DNA of 22,997 nt, from NCBI GenBank assembly GCA_900404475.1, contig OUQQ01000272.1, forward strand, positions 3,931-26,927, given 5' to 3'. The notes under the pieces were generated by a model. It was not told the DNA's origin, made no database searches, and saw nothing but the letters and a program-made list of their open reading frames with translations. Position numbers and translations under genes: made by a program. How positions within the stretch are numbered: the stretch's first letter is position 1; every line of letters begins with the position of its first letter. Source of the DNA: Spongospora subterranea (taxonomy: Eukaryota; Endomyxa; Phytomyxea; Plasmodiophorida; Plasmodiophoridae). Shown piece by piece: positions 11,077-21,161 of this stretch.

Positions 11077-11286
11077 CTTAGTAGACACTGTCTTCATATA
11101 CCATAGGTACACATGGTGAATACACAGGGCGGCTGCGCAGACTTGTCTGGTTCTTAGGAGTAGTAAACACTGTCTTCATGTAGTACACGGTGTATACACA
11201 GGGCGGCCGCGCAGACTGGTCCTTAGTGGACACTGTCTTGATGACTAAACATGGTGTATACACAGGGCGGCCGCGCAAACTGGTCC
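11077..11286. repeat. Minisatellite, three diverged tandem units of about 65-76 bp
   Basis: Units start near 11077, 11153 and 11222. Each runs from cttag...acactgtctt through a variable middle to gtatacacagggcgg, c-g-c-g-ca-a/g-act-g/t-gtc. Units 2 and 3 contain gcggccgcgca; unit 1 has gcggctgcgca. Unit length shrinks from 76 to 69 to 65 bp, mostly in the middle. The array starts about 42 bp upstream of the USP39 start codon, so it lies in its promoter or 5' UTR. Confidence 0.9.
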
Positions 11287-11851
11287 GATTGGTACTGTAG
11301 CCAGTCGCCATATCTGACGCCAAGTCGGCAACATCTGAATGAGCAAATGCAATTGGGCGAGAACATGGTCGCAATAAACGGTGAATGATGAGAGAATGTG
11401 ATTCAGTTTCTATAGATATGGCGCGTCAACCTCAACTTGTTCACAATAAAGTGGAAAAAGAATGATGCAAGTTGGACATAAGGTTCTTTGTTTAATTCAA
11501 CAATGATGACCTAAAATGGTTCTTCCCATTCACAGTATAGTGCGTGTGAGATGATCATCTCTTTGGGGTTTTCCGATGATTTACGGCTGATCACGGGGCC
11601 ATCTTCCGTGATTCGGTTGTAGTAAAGGTAATGACGGCGAAAGAGAGCGCGACGCTAAAGAGGGAGCAGTACGTGTCCAGCCGAAAACCTGTGAAATAAC
11701 CAAAGACCATTACAAACAAAATATAGTGTGAAAATGATCGATTCAACAGTCGCGTTGACAGTCATAAGCTGCACCATTAGTTCCGATTGTGAATTACTGC
11801 CATCAGCAGGTAAATATGTTGACGTCCAAAGATACCCGCTTCATGCGGGGA

Positions 11852-11972
11852 CGACAGTATATCGGTAGTATCGATTAGTCCGCCACGGGGTCCGCATTAA
11901 ACTGCGCATTGGCGCTACCAACCACCGACCGACGCCTCCCTCCTGGATAATCGCTATATCGACAGTATATCG
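11852..11972 (+). repeat. 13-bp direct repeat cgacagtatatcg upstream of NACA
   Basis: Exact copies lie at 11852-11864 and 11960-11972, starts 108 bp apart, the second 36 bp before the NACA start codon. They flank the 14-mer at 11902-11915. A paired transcription-factor site is possible; function is not shown by sequence alone. Confidence 0.6.
11902..11915 (+). promoter_or_regulatory. 14-mer ctgcgcattggcgc upstream of NACA
   Basis: The same 14 bases occur at 17429-17442 upstream of PACS. The core ttggcgc resembles an E2F-type site, and attgg is an inverted CCAAT box. It lies about 93 bp before the NACA start codon. The regulatory role is inferred. Confidence 0.45.
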
Positions 11973-12007
11973 CCAATCTATTCCCTCTACAAACCTAGCT
12001 CGGTGAA

Positions 12008-12559
12008 ATGGCTGCTGTTGATGAGCGCGCTGTCGAAATCGACGCCTCCGATTCCGAAGTTGACGTTCATGACCACTCTGATCATGACGAGGAGCCTGTC
12101 GTAGGTGCCGATGGTAAGGTCCAAAACCGTGCCGAGAAGAAGGCACGAAAGGCGATCCAGAAGCTCGGCATGAAGTCGATCGTCGGTGTCAACCGGGTCA
12201 CGATCAAGAAGTCGAAGAACATCGTGTTCGTGATCAGCAAGCCGGATGTGTTCAAGAGCCCGGCCAGCGATACCTATATCATATTCGGTGAGGCGAAAAT
12301 CGAGGACCTATCCCAGAAGGCTCAGGCACAAGCTGCCAAGCAGTTCAAGCAGCAGGCTCCGGCAGAAGATGCCATGGTTGATGAAGCACAGCCATCAGTT
12401 GAATTGGTCGATGAAGTAGAAGACAACGCCGACGTTGATGCCGCCGGCCTTGAGGAGAACGATATCGAAATGGTCATGAACCAGGCCGACGTAAACCGTT
12501 CTAAGGCTGTCAAAGCGCTTCGTAAGCACGACGGTGACATTGTCAATGCCATCATGTAA
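12008..12559 (+). CDS. NACA: Nascent polypeptide-associated complex subunit alpha, 183 aa, intronless
   Basis: NAC-alpha pairs with NAC-beta on cytosolic ribosomes, contacts emerging chains and prevents wrong delivery to the ER. Residues 1-35 are acidic. The NAC domain covers about 38-100 with the ribosome-binding basic stretch [17 protein letters not shown], then [20 protein letters not shown], then [15 protein letters not shown]. An acidic and Gln/Ala-rich linker leads to a C-terminal UBA domain (about 146-183: [20 protein letters not shown] ... GDIVNAIM). Length and order are those of the eukaryotic family. The start is the first ATG, in a gtgaaATGgc context. A polyadenylation-type aataaa lies at 12676-12681. 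Unlike USP39 and UBE2K beside it, the coding sequence has no intron. Confidence 0.97.
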   Translation: MAAVDERAVEIDASDSEVDVHDHSDHDEEPVVGADGKVQNRAEKKARKAIQKLGMKSIVGVNRVTIKKSKNIVFVISKPDVFKSPASDTYIIFGEAKIEDLSQKAQAQAAKQFKQQAPAEDAMVDEAQPSVELVDEVEDNADVDAAGLEENDIEMVMNQADVNRSKAVKALRKHDGDIVNAIM

Positions 12560-13373
12560 GACTCTTAGCAATGTCGCCCATTCAGTTTCACAATGATCTA
12601 ACCGTTCTACCTCATAGGGCGTTGACATCATAAGTCACTATATCTCCTGTATTGCATAAATGACATCCGCGGAACAATAAATTCAACTTACTATATACAT
12701 ATATGGCGATTTTTGGACATTTTATAACAACTAGCTCGAAAATCAAAATTTTGCTAATTCCACCAATATTTACACACTGGTTTTTCAATAAATCCATTAT
12801 TCTCAAAGTCGGCACTGAGCAGGCTGGTCAGTTTCGATATTCCCTGGTTGTAATGGTATCTGATGGGGAGATTCATTGATTGATTGACTTGGTAGTGCGG
12901 TCGTTTGGTCACATATACTGTAGTGCGTGTTATCTCCATATCACATATCGTCGACCGCGTCTCGGCCATTTCCCCTGGACGGAAACAGGTTCCTCCACAC
13001 GCCCATTCTTCTCAATCACATTGCGTGAATTATACAGCAGTATTTTGTTATCGCCAGCATGGTTGCCGCTCCCACTTCGAATTTGGTGTTGGTCGGCCGT
13101 GTCGCCGCTGTTGGTTAGACTTTATGTGATTAATGGACAAATTCAGCTTTCTTAGTTCTGTAATTTTCAGGACTAGGAGTTTTCTATGGTGCTTTTCGAC
13201 AGACGTACTTGAATTTCCATTATAAAGGCGTCCATAAGGCTGCTTCTAAAGATATGGCATCCAAGCCCAATCATCACTAGAAGCTTTGTTGCTTTACATT
13301 GATCAATAAAAATGTCCATCTGCGAATATTGAACAGTGATAGCAATATGAATCATTGAGATTGTATTATTAAG
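12560..13373. other. Convergent intergenic region, with a possible small minus-strand exon
   Basis: NACA and UBE2K transcripts converge here. aataaa at 12676-12681 fits the NACA 3' end. On the minus strand just past the UBE2K stop, an ATG at 13319-13317 opens 37 codons beginning MDIFIDQCKATKLLVMIGLG, ending before a good donor (gtacgtctg, from 13208). A further coding-like stretch (KILLYNSRNVIEKNG, about 13050-13000) follows a ctaaccaacag acceptor-like sequence near 13110, but the phases do not join. I could not build a gene; it may be UBE2K 3' UTR or an unrecognised small gene. Confidence 0.3.
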
Positions 13374-14326
13374 CTAGTTCTCTGACGTCAGGAATAAGTA
13401 CTCAATAGCAAGATGCTGATCCCATTGATGTTTTTGTAATGCATTTCGTACTTTATCCTCGGGAAAGCCCATCTCGGTAATTGCACGGATGGCAGTCTCT
13501 TCTTCTTTACTGACAAACGGTTTACCCAATCCACCAGCCTGAAAATGATGTGAGTTATCATAAGCATCGAGCGAGATGTTTTATGCTCATACATGTTGTT
13601 TTGTCCATTGAACCGCTGTCTCGTTGAAAGCACATCTGTTAACTTTATACTGTTTAGCAACTTGAGCATCTTGTGGGTCATCCGGCTCCGGACACGATAG
13701 TAATGCTTGCAGGGAAAGAAGGGCTTCGCACATGATTAAATGCACTGTGAAAGCACAAGTAAGGCTGGAACTCACCTGTTCGAATCGTCAAAGCAGGACT
13801 CCATTCATTCTTTAAAACTATAATTGCGGATTGAGTGAAATACAAAAACAAGTGTTTAACAACGTACTATCAAGGCAAATTGCTCCAGTTTGACTGCTAA
13901 CGTTAGGATCTAAGTAAGCAAATCATGAAACAGCCTCCACAAAAAATACAACGAGTTCGTACGCCATATTCTCGTTGTAAATTTCATAACGGGAGGAACA
14001 AATGGATATTTCTTCGGAATCTGGATATCAACATGGAAAATACCTCCTTCATATGGCGTATCTACGGGCCCGGTGATCCTGCCTATAATCATAATCGATT
14101 ATCGATATCAAAACTATATCGTGAAAGGGTTGGGCGAAATAACCTGCCCAATGCTGGAGATCATCATCGACTAGCACGGCATCAATACCCGCCTTATCAA
14201 GGCCTGTGCTTTCGACGATCTCTTTGAATTCCTGGAACAACGGCGGAATATTAGCGACAGGCCCTGGCGGGAGTGGAAGGGTTATGGGGGGTATTGGACC
14301 TTCTGGATCCTTTGCAAGGCCTGCAT
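13374..14326 (-). CDS. UBE2K: UBE2K/Ubc1-type ubiquitin-conjugating enzyme E2 with C-terminal UBA, seven exons, 204 aa
   Basis: Exons: 14326-14300, 14231-14144, 14082-13963, 13909-13868, 13817-13776, 13723-13593, 13538-13374 (615 nt, phases agree; human UBE2K is 200 aa). The protein starts MQALQRIQKEFKEIVES. The UBC fold carries GRITGPVDTPYEGGIFHVDI, IPKKYPFVPPVMKFTTRIWH, then HPNVSSQTGAICLDI with the catalytic Cys at about residue 90, then ALLSLQALLSCPEPDDPQD. A UBA domain ends the protein (about 160-200: EEETAIRAITEMGFPEDKVR, then WDQHLAIEYLF). The HPN and ICLDI motifs are intact, so it should be active. This class builds Lys48-linked chains and uses its UBA to hold ubiquitin. The first intron has a poor donor (gtccaat, 14299) but a good ctaat...ttccag acceptor; without it the N-terminal helix would not join. 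Introns are 50-68 nt. Confidence 0.95.
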
Positions 14327-14808
14327 TGTCAGAGATTGGTTTCGTAATCTGGTTAATGGTTGGGACCTGTGATCGGTCCCCAGAATCGCAGCGCAATAAT
14401 GTGGTCGTAACTCGGGCGGGCGGGTGTACAACAGGAACAGGCACCACCTGCCTGTGTGTGAGACAGGCCCACTACCAACTGCGGCCCTATCTGGTTATTG
14501 GCCAACACGGGGGAAAACCATCAATATGTCCAGCAGTCATCCAGAACAATCAGTCCACATCTTTCTGGAATTGGAAAAGAAGAACACATTCAATGTGATG
14601 TTTATTGATCATTACGGTTTCCAACATGCATCATTGCGATAATCGTACAGAAGCCATTCTGCCTTCTTTGTTTATCGACTTCATCCTCTTAATTCTATTA
14701 GACTTTGAATGACATTTTTACACTGTTTTTTTTTTCACACTGTTTTCACGCTTTCAAGCGGCATTGATGTTGACGATAAACACATTGGTTGACACTATCA
14801 AAACGCTG
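14327..14808. other. Intergenic stretch between MTFR-like stop and UBE2K start
   Basis: It should contain the 3' UTR of the upstream minus-strand gene and the promoter of UBE2K. Pyrimidine tracts (a ten-base T run near 14730) are present, with no gene, clear TATA box or repeat. Confidence 0.4.
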
Positions 14809-16045
14809 TTATAGAAAGTTCTCTTTATCATCCCATTCCGATTCCAGAACATCCTCTTCGCCAATAATAGACGCTAAACCAGAAGGACGTGAACCACTTC
14901 TGTGAGGTTGAGCTTTACATACAGCTTGATTGCGCATTCGCTGAGGGGATTCATCAGCACGAACATTCTGAAAAGAGGGACCACATATAAGTATTCGGAG
15001 CGCAAAAAAACAAAATTCTAACCTGGAATTTTTTAAACAATGCATTTGCCAATATCTCTTTATGAAAGTGTTCGTCGCCGGAAACAGCCACACGCTTCAT
15101 TGGGGTCCCTCCAGGTGACCTAACAAAAAGTTTTAAGGAAGGAGATGAAATAATGCAATGTGGACGAACAACACCTGTCGATTTGAGTTTTTCGTAAGCC
15201 TGTCCGGTTCCGCTCTTGAATCTGGTCGGCAAATGACATATGGTCTTGCCTGGAATGCTCTGCCTTCAGCGAAGCAGACTTCGGGAGAATTGAGGAACCT
15301 TTTCCGGGAACCTTCTGCTGGTTCCGAAATGATACTGATCTACTACTGTATTCATCCTCGTCCGATGAGATGTCTGCGAAAAATGTTAGCAGTTCCGCGC
15401 ACAGATCAAAAACCATTTACCAGAGCATATTAACTCGTCTAAGAACGATAAAGAACGATCAGGCAGACTCGGAGCATTAGGAATGGACGAACATGTTGAA
15501 GGAGGGCAGGCCGGGGCAGGAGGAACCATACCTGAAACCGGTTGACCCTGCATTAGCATTGCCATTTGCTGCTTCAGCATCTGAAGCTCAACTTCAAGAG
15601 CTGCAAACTTTTGTACGTTCGCTGGCGATATCTCTTCTTGACCTTGATTTGAGCTTCCCATTAATCTGTATAGTTTTGCAGCTCTATCCGATCTAATAGA
15701 TAGCTCTTGAGCGGTTGATTCAAACATACAGTGTATTTGTAAGCACGCTTTATACACCATCTCACCTAACCTAAACATACGAGCAAAAAATATGATCCCC
15801 ATGTAATCAGCATGGACGCCCAAAACGTACATTGACGCTGCATGAAGTGCCGCAGCGGTGGCGACATGAACCACGTCTATAATTATTTCTTGAGTTCGAT
15901 TGCGAGCATCAACTACGCTAAGCAGTAAGCGTAGTCGTTCGGATCTAGCTGCATTAAGATAGGAATCACATTCTTCATTTGGGGGTTGAATAATCTCGTT
16001 TGATCTGAGAGCCGTGAGAGACGATGGTGTCCCTTGAATAAACAT
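14809..16045 (-). CDS. Mitochondrial fission regulator (MTFR)-like protein, four exons, about 359 aa
   Basis: Exons: 16045-15421, 15373-15175, 15119-15023, 14967-14809 (1,080 nt, phases agree). Introns are 47, 55 and 55 nt; the first ends gctaacatttttcgcag. An N-terminal helical region is followed by a short coiled coil, FAALEVELQMLKQQMAMLM, a Pro-rich stretch and an acidic SSDEDEY segment. The junction of exons 2 and 3 creates RSPGGTPMKR, followed by HKEILANALFKKFQ and a C-terminal WDDKENF. The coiled coil plus proline stretch, the RSPGGTP motif and the KKF helix, in this order, match the MTFR1/MTFR2/MTFR1L family (about 290-390 aa), which acts at mitochondria and affects their division. The start is uncertain: the frame stays open upstream to about 16230 without an ATG, so an upstream first exon is possible. 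The family call rests on motifs only. Confidence 0.75.
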
Positions 16046-17708
16046 GCGCGCGATTCGCGACAAAAAATTCAGGGCAAGAGGCGAGTTCAGCTTTACACAG
16101 TTTTGCTGGTTATCGTGCCCTCTGGGTGTAAACGACGAAGAACACAGTGAAATGACGAATCGTGACGAAGTTTGGTGGTGAGTAGAACCTGGGACTGTGA
16201 CGGAGGCCGTAACACCTGTGTATATATAGCGTCACGGGCAAAATGTTGGGAAACCCGATGGGTCACAATCGCATGCGGAGAGCATAGACATGTGAAGTGA
16301 AAGGGGTCGCGTCGGCTATGAATATCCGGCTCATTCTACCAGCGTATTTAGCAGAGATGGTACAGTAGATGGAGGCGATTTGATTTAGTCTATCTGGACA
16401 TCGAATTCTCAGAGTATCGACAACTCTCCAGAGTCATGTCATATCTTTCCTGGGCACATTGGAATTTTGTCGTTGCGCCAAATTATTCGGATGTTTCACC
16501 TCAGCTGGCTTCGGATTTCTAGTTTTATTATTTCACAGGTTTTTTTATGCTTACATGCACCGGAATATCTTAAAAATAACTTACTATTGCTACAAGCGTC
16601 TATGTAGCAGCTTTTCGAAATGCAGTTCAACTTGTTATTCACGATTGAAACTGCTTGTTGTTGATCATCCCATTCTTTATTGCCTACGCCGATTATATCA
16701 AATCTTGGAAATGACGCGATAAACACTTAATTATCGAAAGCTTATTATTTATTATTCCTTCCGTTAACTGAACCCATTGATTGCGTCAAATGATCAATCA
16801 GTTGTCATCATTAGTGCAACATCAATAGTTGAAGACCTGTTTCAGTCTGATGAAAACAAGGTTATCAGTCTGATGACTACGCGACAAAATTGCACTCTCT
16901 TGTGTGCCAGCTATTCACAATCAACAAAAACCATCAAACAGTTGTCGCAGAGAGCGACATCCCATCGAAAGCATGAGTTTCATCAGATCACAATTGACGA
17001 GTTTATTTTCCGTTGCAAAGAAGGTGTTCGATGGTGAGGAAATGCCGAGGCGATATATCTCCATCCCGTTCCCGGTACGCTGGAGAGAAAGGGGTCATAG
17101 CTTTTGAGATAAGAGAATCCATGGAGGTCACACATATAATGGGAATTTAGGAGAATTTGAGACATTCGACACGATCAAGTAAAAAAACGGTCCTTATTTG
17201 TGAAAACTGAACTCTCCTTCATTCTGGAGCATGGGACAAGTTGCCATATCCGTTTATCTCGAAACTTCTTTAGAATAAGAGTCGACTCCGGGACCACGCC
17301 ATCGATCCCTTTGTCGGAGTTCGAGATGATCTGTTCACGCTGCCATAATCTATCTACAGGTATACCTAGCACGTTTGATGGTCGGATTGCGACTTTCGTC
17401 GGTTGTGGGAAGCTGGAGAGGTGCGAGGCTGCGCATTGGCGCCCTCCAGCCATTCCCTCTCCCCCCCTTCCAGAGTGGTATCGTGTTGTTTCTACCGTGA
17501 CCCCAGGTTGGTGTATTGTGTGTGTGTGTGGGCCACATCATTAATGCGGTTCAGTTCAGAGCTGAGGGCGTCTAACGGTGGATAGCGTCATCTGCTCCAT
17601 CCGGAAGGAGGCGTTTGACGCCCACGCACACCCAATCCCACGACCGGCATTCCTCATTAGAGCTATTTTTAAAGCCGGTTAGCTCGAAGGGACGGAGGAC
17701 GCGACGTC
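16046..17708. promoter_or_regulatory. Divergent intergenic region between the MTFR-like gene and PACS
   Basis: Both flanking genes read outward, so their promoters lie here. tatatatag at 16221-16229 could serve the MTFR-like gene as a TATA box. A minus-strand ATG at 17122 opens 39 codons (MDSLISKAMTPFSPAYRERD ... HLLCNGK, stop 17003-17005); it looks protein-like but has no recognised family and no joined exon. Another small minus frame starts MRSLAPLQLPTTDESRNPTI near 17435. Also present: a seven-C run (17460-17467), a TG microsatellite (17517-17530), and the 14-mer at 17429-17442. Confidence 0.4.
17429..17442 (+). promoter_or_regulatory. 14-mer ctgcgcattggcgc upstream of PACS
   Basis: An exact copy of the word at 11902-11915 upstream of NACA. 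Here it lies about 267 bp before the PACS start codon. An E2F-like or inverted-CCAAT site is possible. Confidence 0.45.
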
Positions 17709-20018
17709 ATGGCAGATGTATCTCCAAATGAAGAGGTTGTGAATCCGGTCATGTCCATGCGCATGGTATCACATGCCGATCAGGCTCAGGTCGCTGCTGG
17801 CGGTTCCACCGCTGCTGCATTATTACGTGGCCCATTTTTATCCCCGAGGCGGCCCAGAATATCACGAGTGTGCCACATTCGTATATCGTCAATATCATTA
17901 TCTAAGGCGATATCAAAGACATACCGCCATGTCTGTATATCTGCCCGTATCAGAGGAGAGAAGTTCAAGTCGGCGCTGATATCGGGAGCGGTTCCTGTCC
18001 CAGAGACGGCCGTTAAGATTCCTGTTGATCTCTGGTTTTCGATATCGTATGTTCACAGGTTGAAGGGACCAACCAATATATTGCAGCTGTCGATTCACCG
18101 GTGCAAAGAGGATGGACGGAACCTTCGCCTATACTGTAAAGTTGACTTGCCGTTGGATCAAATAATGCAAATGCCCAGGGGCAAAAACTCCCCTATTCAG
18201 CTGTTTTTGAACAAAGTGAGCATAGCTGCTTTTCTTGAAGCCACTATCTGGACCACACGGCCGGAGAACGGGCCAGTTCGCTTTGATCCTGACAATGCAG
18301 CCAATACAGTGCTGGATCCAGGGCAAAATGCAATTGACGCCGATAATGACGATGTATCAACCGCATCGGGATCTTCCGAGGACTCTGGAAGCTGTAACAT
18401 CTACCACGATCAACCCTCCGATCTCATCGAGACTCGTCTCGCCAGCAAGCATGGCGCTAATGCCTTTTTGAGGATACGCCCCTCATTTTACTCGAAGATA
18501 AAGCTTGTGAGGCAAAGTGGGTCCAGGATGTTCGACAGGCTTCGTAACAATTTGAGAAGGAAATCGTTCTCGACGTCAGATGAAGATAATAACAGCGAGG
18601 ATAAGAGGTATCGTCCGTCGGATGATTTCCGTACCAATGATTTCAGTGTAAATTCTCTTCCCGGCGACTTTACCAATCCTCCTCAAGATGATGATTCCGA
18701 GCTCTACGTGACGGCCTATGCCGATATTGCAACACAGATTGCCAATTTGTCGTCGTATTTTGCCAGCGATCCCGCTCAGCCTATCAACACCGTCATTCTC
18801 GTTGATCGTAATGCCCGACAATCCCGGCAAATTCTCGAATGGAGTGGGCGAGCCTCAGTTAAATCTGTGCTATCTGCGCAACGCCTATTATTCTTTGGTA
18901 GCTGTCACGAAGCCGAAACGTTGTTTGCTGGTATCACAACTTCGTTCAAGGAAAAATGTCAGTCTACTGCTTCTCCTGGCGATCGTCTCCGCATCGGCAT
19001 TGCTGGTGACGACGCCAGCATTAGCATGATATTACGTCCATTTGTTCAACTGATGTCGCGTGAGCCTCGAAGCTGGCTCGGTTTGCGCTTCTACGTAATC
19101 CCATTGAACTACAGCGTCGCGTCCGCTTCTGACCACACCGTGTCTGAGCGCATCTCGTTGACCGATCCCCAGTATCTAGCTCTGTTCCGTTCCACATTGT
19201 GGGAGTCGGCGCTGGATGGGCGAACGGCTCTGATCGAACCAGTGGCGCGTCAAGTTGAGGAGAGCATATCCAGATACATGTTGAAAGCGGATGCTATGAT
19301 CCGGCTACCAATTGCGGAGGCAATCCTGGAGATTGAAGATTGCGATGATCCACAGATCTCAGGAGTTGGCGTCTCGATACCAGTTATCAGGGATTTCTCC
19401 ATTATCGAACCCGAAGATTTTACCGAACCGCCGCCACCTCATCAGCAATTCCAACAGGCAATGGGCTCCATGTTCCCTGGTGTTAGGCAGCCCAAGACTG
19501 TGGTCATCGAATACTGGGCCCAAGACAAAAAAACGGGGAAGGTGGATAAATTCATCGTGAAGACTGGTGTGTCGTCATTACGTGTGGTTCGCCTTGATCT
19601 TGCCGCAGGTCTGGCTGCCTTTGACACCGGCTCCGACGACCCAGGCGCCGTTTCCATCATTCAAGATCCTGACCTCAGCTCCCCCGACCCTGTCCAAATA
19701 TCCCAACAAGCAGCGGTTTCTTCGTCGTTCCCAACGCTCACCGATGAGTCCCTATTCATGGTCATCAGAATGCTTCCCAAGGACAAGAACAAATTCCTCC
19801 AGCGTCTAGGTGCGTACAGCCCGAAACGGTCAGGCCCACACACTCATCCGAACGAGAGGAGTGAAGTCATTACCAAGTTCGTCTGCTCGGCGCCACCCGA
19901 CACCAAATTCACTGCTTGTATTGACGGATTAGCGATTCCCAGTTGCAAATTTGCCTCGTTGACACCGTTATGGCCAACCAGAACCAAATCATTCCCAATT
20001 GCAATATTTAAATCATAA
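17709..20018 (+). CDS. PACS: PACS (phosphofurin acidic cluster sorting) protein, 769 aa, intronless
   Basis: PACS proteins are cytosolic adaptors that sort membrane cargo carrying acidic clusters between the trans-Golgi network, endosomes, ER and mitochondria. The N-terminal cargo-binding region spans about 50-210 (KIPVDLWFSISYVHRLKG, LQLSIHRCKEDGRNL). A Ser/Asp-rich middle (about 215-345) includes a basic patch, FDRLRNNLRRKSFS. The C-terminal PACS domain begins with NTVILVDRNARQSRQILEW (about 361), then RIGIAGDDASISMILRPFVQ (about 427), SWLGLRFYVIPLN (about 454), LPIAEAILE (about 531), and ends FTACIDGLAIPSCKF ... KSFPIAIF, close to the animal C-terminus. The coding sequence is complete in one exon, unlike its intron-rich neighbours. 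The start is the first ATG. A candidate aataaa lies at 20464-20469. Whether it is orthologous to PACS1 or PACS2 cannot be told; one ancestral PACS is expected outside vertebrates. Confidence 0.92.
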   Translation: MADVSPNEEVVNPVMSMRMVSHADQAQVAAGGSTAAALLRGPFLSPRRPRISRVCHIRISSISLSKAISKTYRHVCISARIRGEKFKSALISGAVPVPETAVKIPVDLWFSISYVHRLKGPTNILQLSIHRCKEDGRNLRLYCKVDLPLDQIMQMPRGKNSPIQLFLNKVSIAAFLEATIWTTRPENGPVRFDPDNAANTVLDPGQNAIDADNDDVSTASGSSEDSGSCNIYHDQPSDLIETRLASKHGANAFLRIRPSFYSKIKLVRQSGSRMFDRLRNNLRRKSFSTSDEDNNSEDKRYRPSDDFRTNDFSVNSLPGDFTNPPQDDDSELYVTAYADIATQIANLSSYFASDPAQPINTVILVDRNARQSRQILEWSGRASVKSVLSAQRLLFFGSCHEAETLFAGITTSFKEKCQSTASPGDRLRIGIAGDDASISMILRPFVQLMSREPRSWLGLRFYVIPLNYSVASASDHTVSERISLTDPQYLALFRSTLWESALDGRTALIEPVARQVEESISRYMLKADAMIRLPIAEAILEIEDCDDPQISGVGVSIPVIRDFSIIEPEDFTEPPPPHQQFQQAMGSMFPGVRQPKTVVIEYWAQDKKTGKVDKFIVKTGVSSLRVVRLDLAAGLAAFDTGSDDPGAVSIIQDPDLSSPDPVQISQQAAVSSSFPTLTDESLFMVIRMLPKDKNKFLQRLGAYSPKRSGPHTHPNERSEVITKFVCSAPPDTKFTACIDGLAIPSCKFASLTPLWPTRTKSFPIAIFKS

Positions 20019-21161
20019 TATATTCATTTTCATATATGTAGTCTATTTTGGTCCCAGTCTTTGTAATCGGGTTTTGCTATGGTACTCCAACATCAAATAC
20101 TGGTTTGTGAGGTGCTTATGTCTCCAGCAACAGTTAAATTAACATCGTCATTGAACAGAATCACAGATCTTAGTAGTTAAAGGGCCATGTTGATGACCGG
20201 GAGGGCGTTTCTAGAAAATGGCACCTCTGGGTGCCAAAACAGGTCTAGCGTCGTGGTGGAAGTTTTTGATGAGTCAATGGTATTAGTTGAACCCATATAC
20301 AGGCGATGTTATGGCGAGTGTGTACCAAAACACCCAGATTGATAACATCTTCTCCAATACTCAACCTCACCGACTGCTATTTGTAAATCTGTAATTGCAC
20401 CTCAACATGAGATCATATCTAGAACATATCACACCAATCTCAAATCCATCACAGTACTATTTCAATAAACAATTTTTCATTAAAAAGTCCTCAATCGACT
20501 GATATCGCGTCCATGTTCGAATGAGCCTATCTAAGCGACATTTTTACAGGTCGGCGATACTGTGCTTTTCTGAACATAATGGATAAGGGGAGTCAACGAT
20601 TATCATCGAAGAATGGGCGATTGGATTTCGGAACATGATCAACGCACCAGCACTCTTCCATGGGCAATATGACAAGTATTGAATAAAATAGGAGTCGTTT
20701 AAAATCAGTTGGTAAATAACAACTAATTGAGTTGCTCCTTGATGTAATTCTTATTATTCAAAACAATAATACACCGTCAGATTGACCCAAACATTGCTTA
20801 AATTTGAGTCCCTAATTTCCGAGCATGACTGGCAGATATCACTCAAACCTGTGAACTGGTTCAACAATCGGATGCGAATCCTGACTAGGATATCCCGTCT
20901 TCATGAGCGGCCCGCCCTTGAAACCCATCATGAACGGTTCATGAAGTTGATCTGATACCGGTCGTCATTGGGAGTGACCTAGTCATCAGTTAATCAAGTG
21001 TCAACTTTATGAAAACATTCGATGTGGGTATTGCTAACATATCTGCGTTGCATTCTTTATTCTCAGAATTAGGGTGGCAATACTAGCCCGTTATGTTCAG
21101 AATGACACAGTAATGTCGACTTTTCTTCCCAGGAAGGGGGAACGTTACGACCAATCGGCGA
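20019..21161. other. Intergenic stretch downstream of PACS
   Basis: AT-richer than the neighbouring genes. It holds the likely PACS 3' UTR (aataaa at 20464-20469). No long frame, tandem repeat or RNA gene was seen on either strand. Confidence 0.5.

Larger units (their letters stand above)
11287..12007. promoter_or_regulatory. Divergent intergenic region between USP39 and NACA
   Basis: The genes on either side point away from each other, so both promoters should lie between 11036 and 12007. No gene is seen here. Near NACA the sequence holds a 13-bp direct repeat (11852-11864 and 11960-11972) and the 14-mer at 11902-11915, listed separately. No clear TATA box is present at a normal distance. 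Confidence 0.5.

Noticed and set aside
11078..11374. Minus-strand frame rich in RPVY and KTVF repeats
   Set aside because: It is the translation of the minisatellite; the periodicity comes from the DNA repeat and the unit lengths are not multiples of three.
12322..12631. Minus-strand frames opposite NACA
   Set aside because: Antisense of the clearly recognised NACA coding sequence.
13745..13775. A 31-nt intron in UBE2K ending at tttcacag
   Set aside because: The acceptor at 13724 gives a 52-nt intron, the usual size here, and yields the conserved IRTALLSLQALL; the shorter one adds residues not seen in the family.
17003..17122. Small minus ORF as the N-terminus of Atg3
   Set aside because: A vague pattern resemblance only (an acidic-hydrophobic stretch before a break); no diagnostic motif and no downstream exon.
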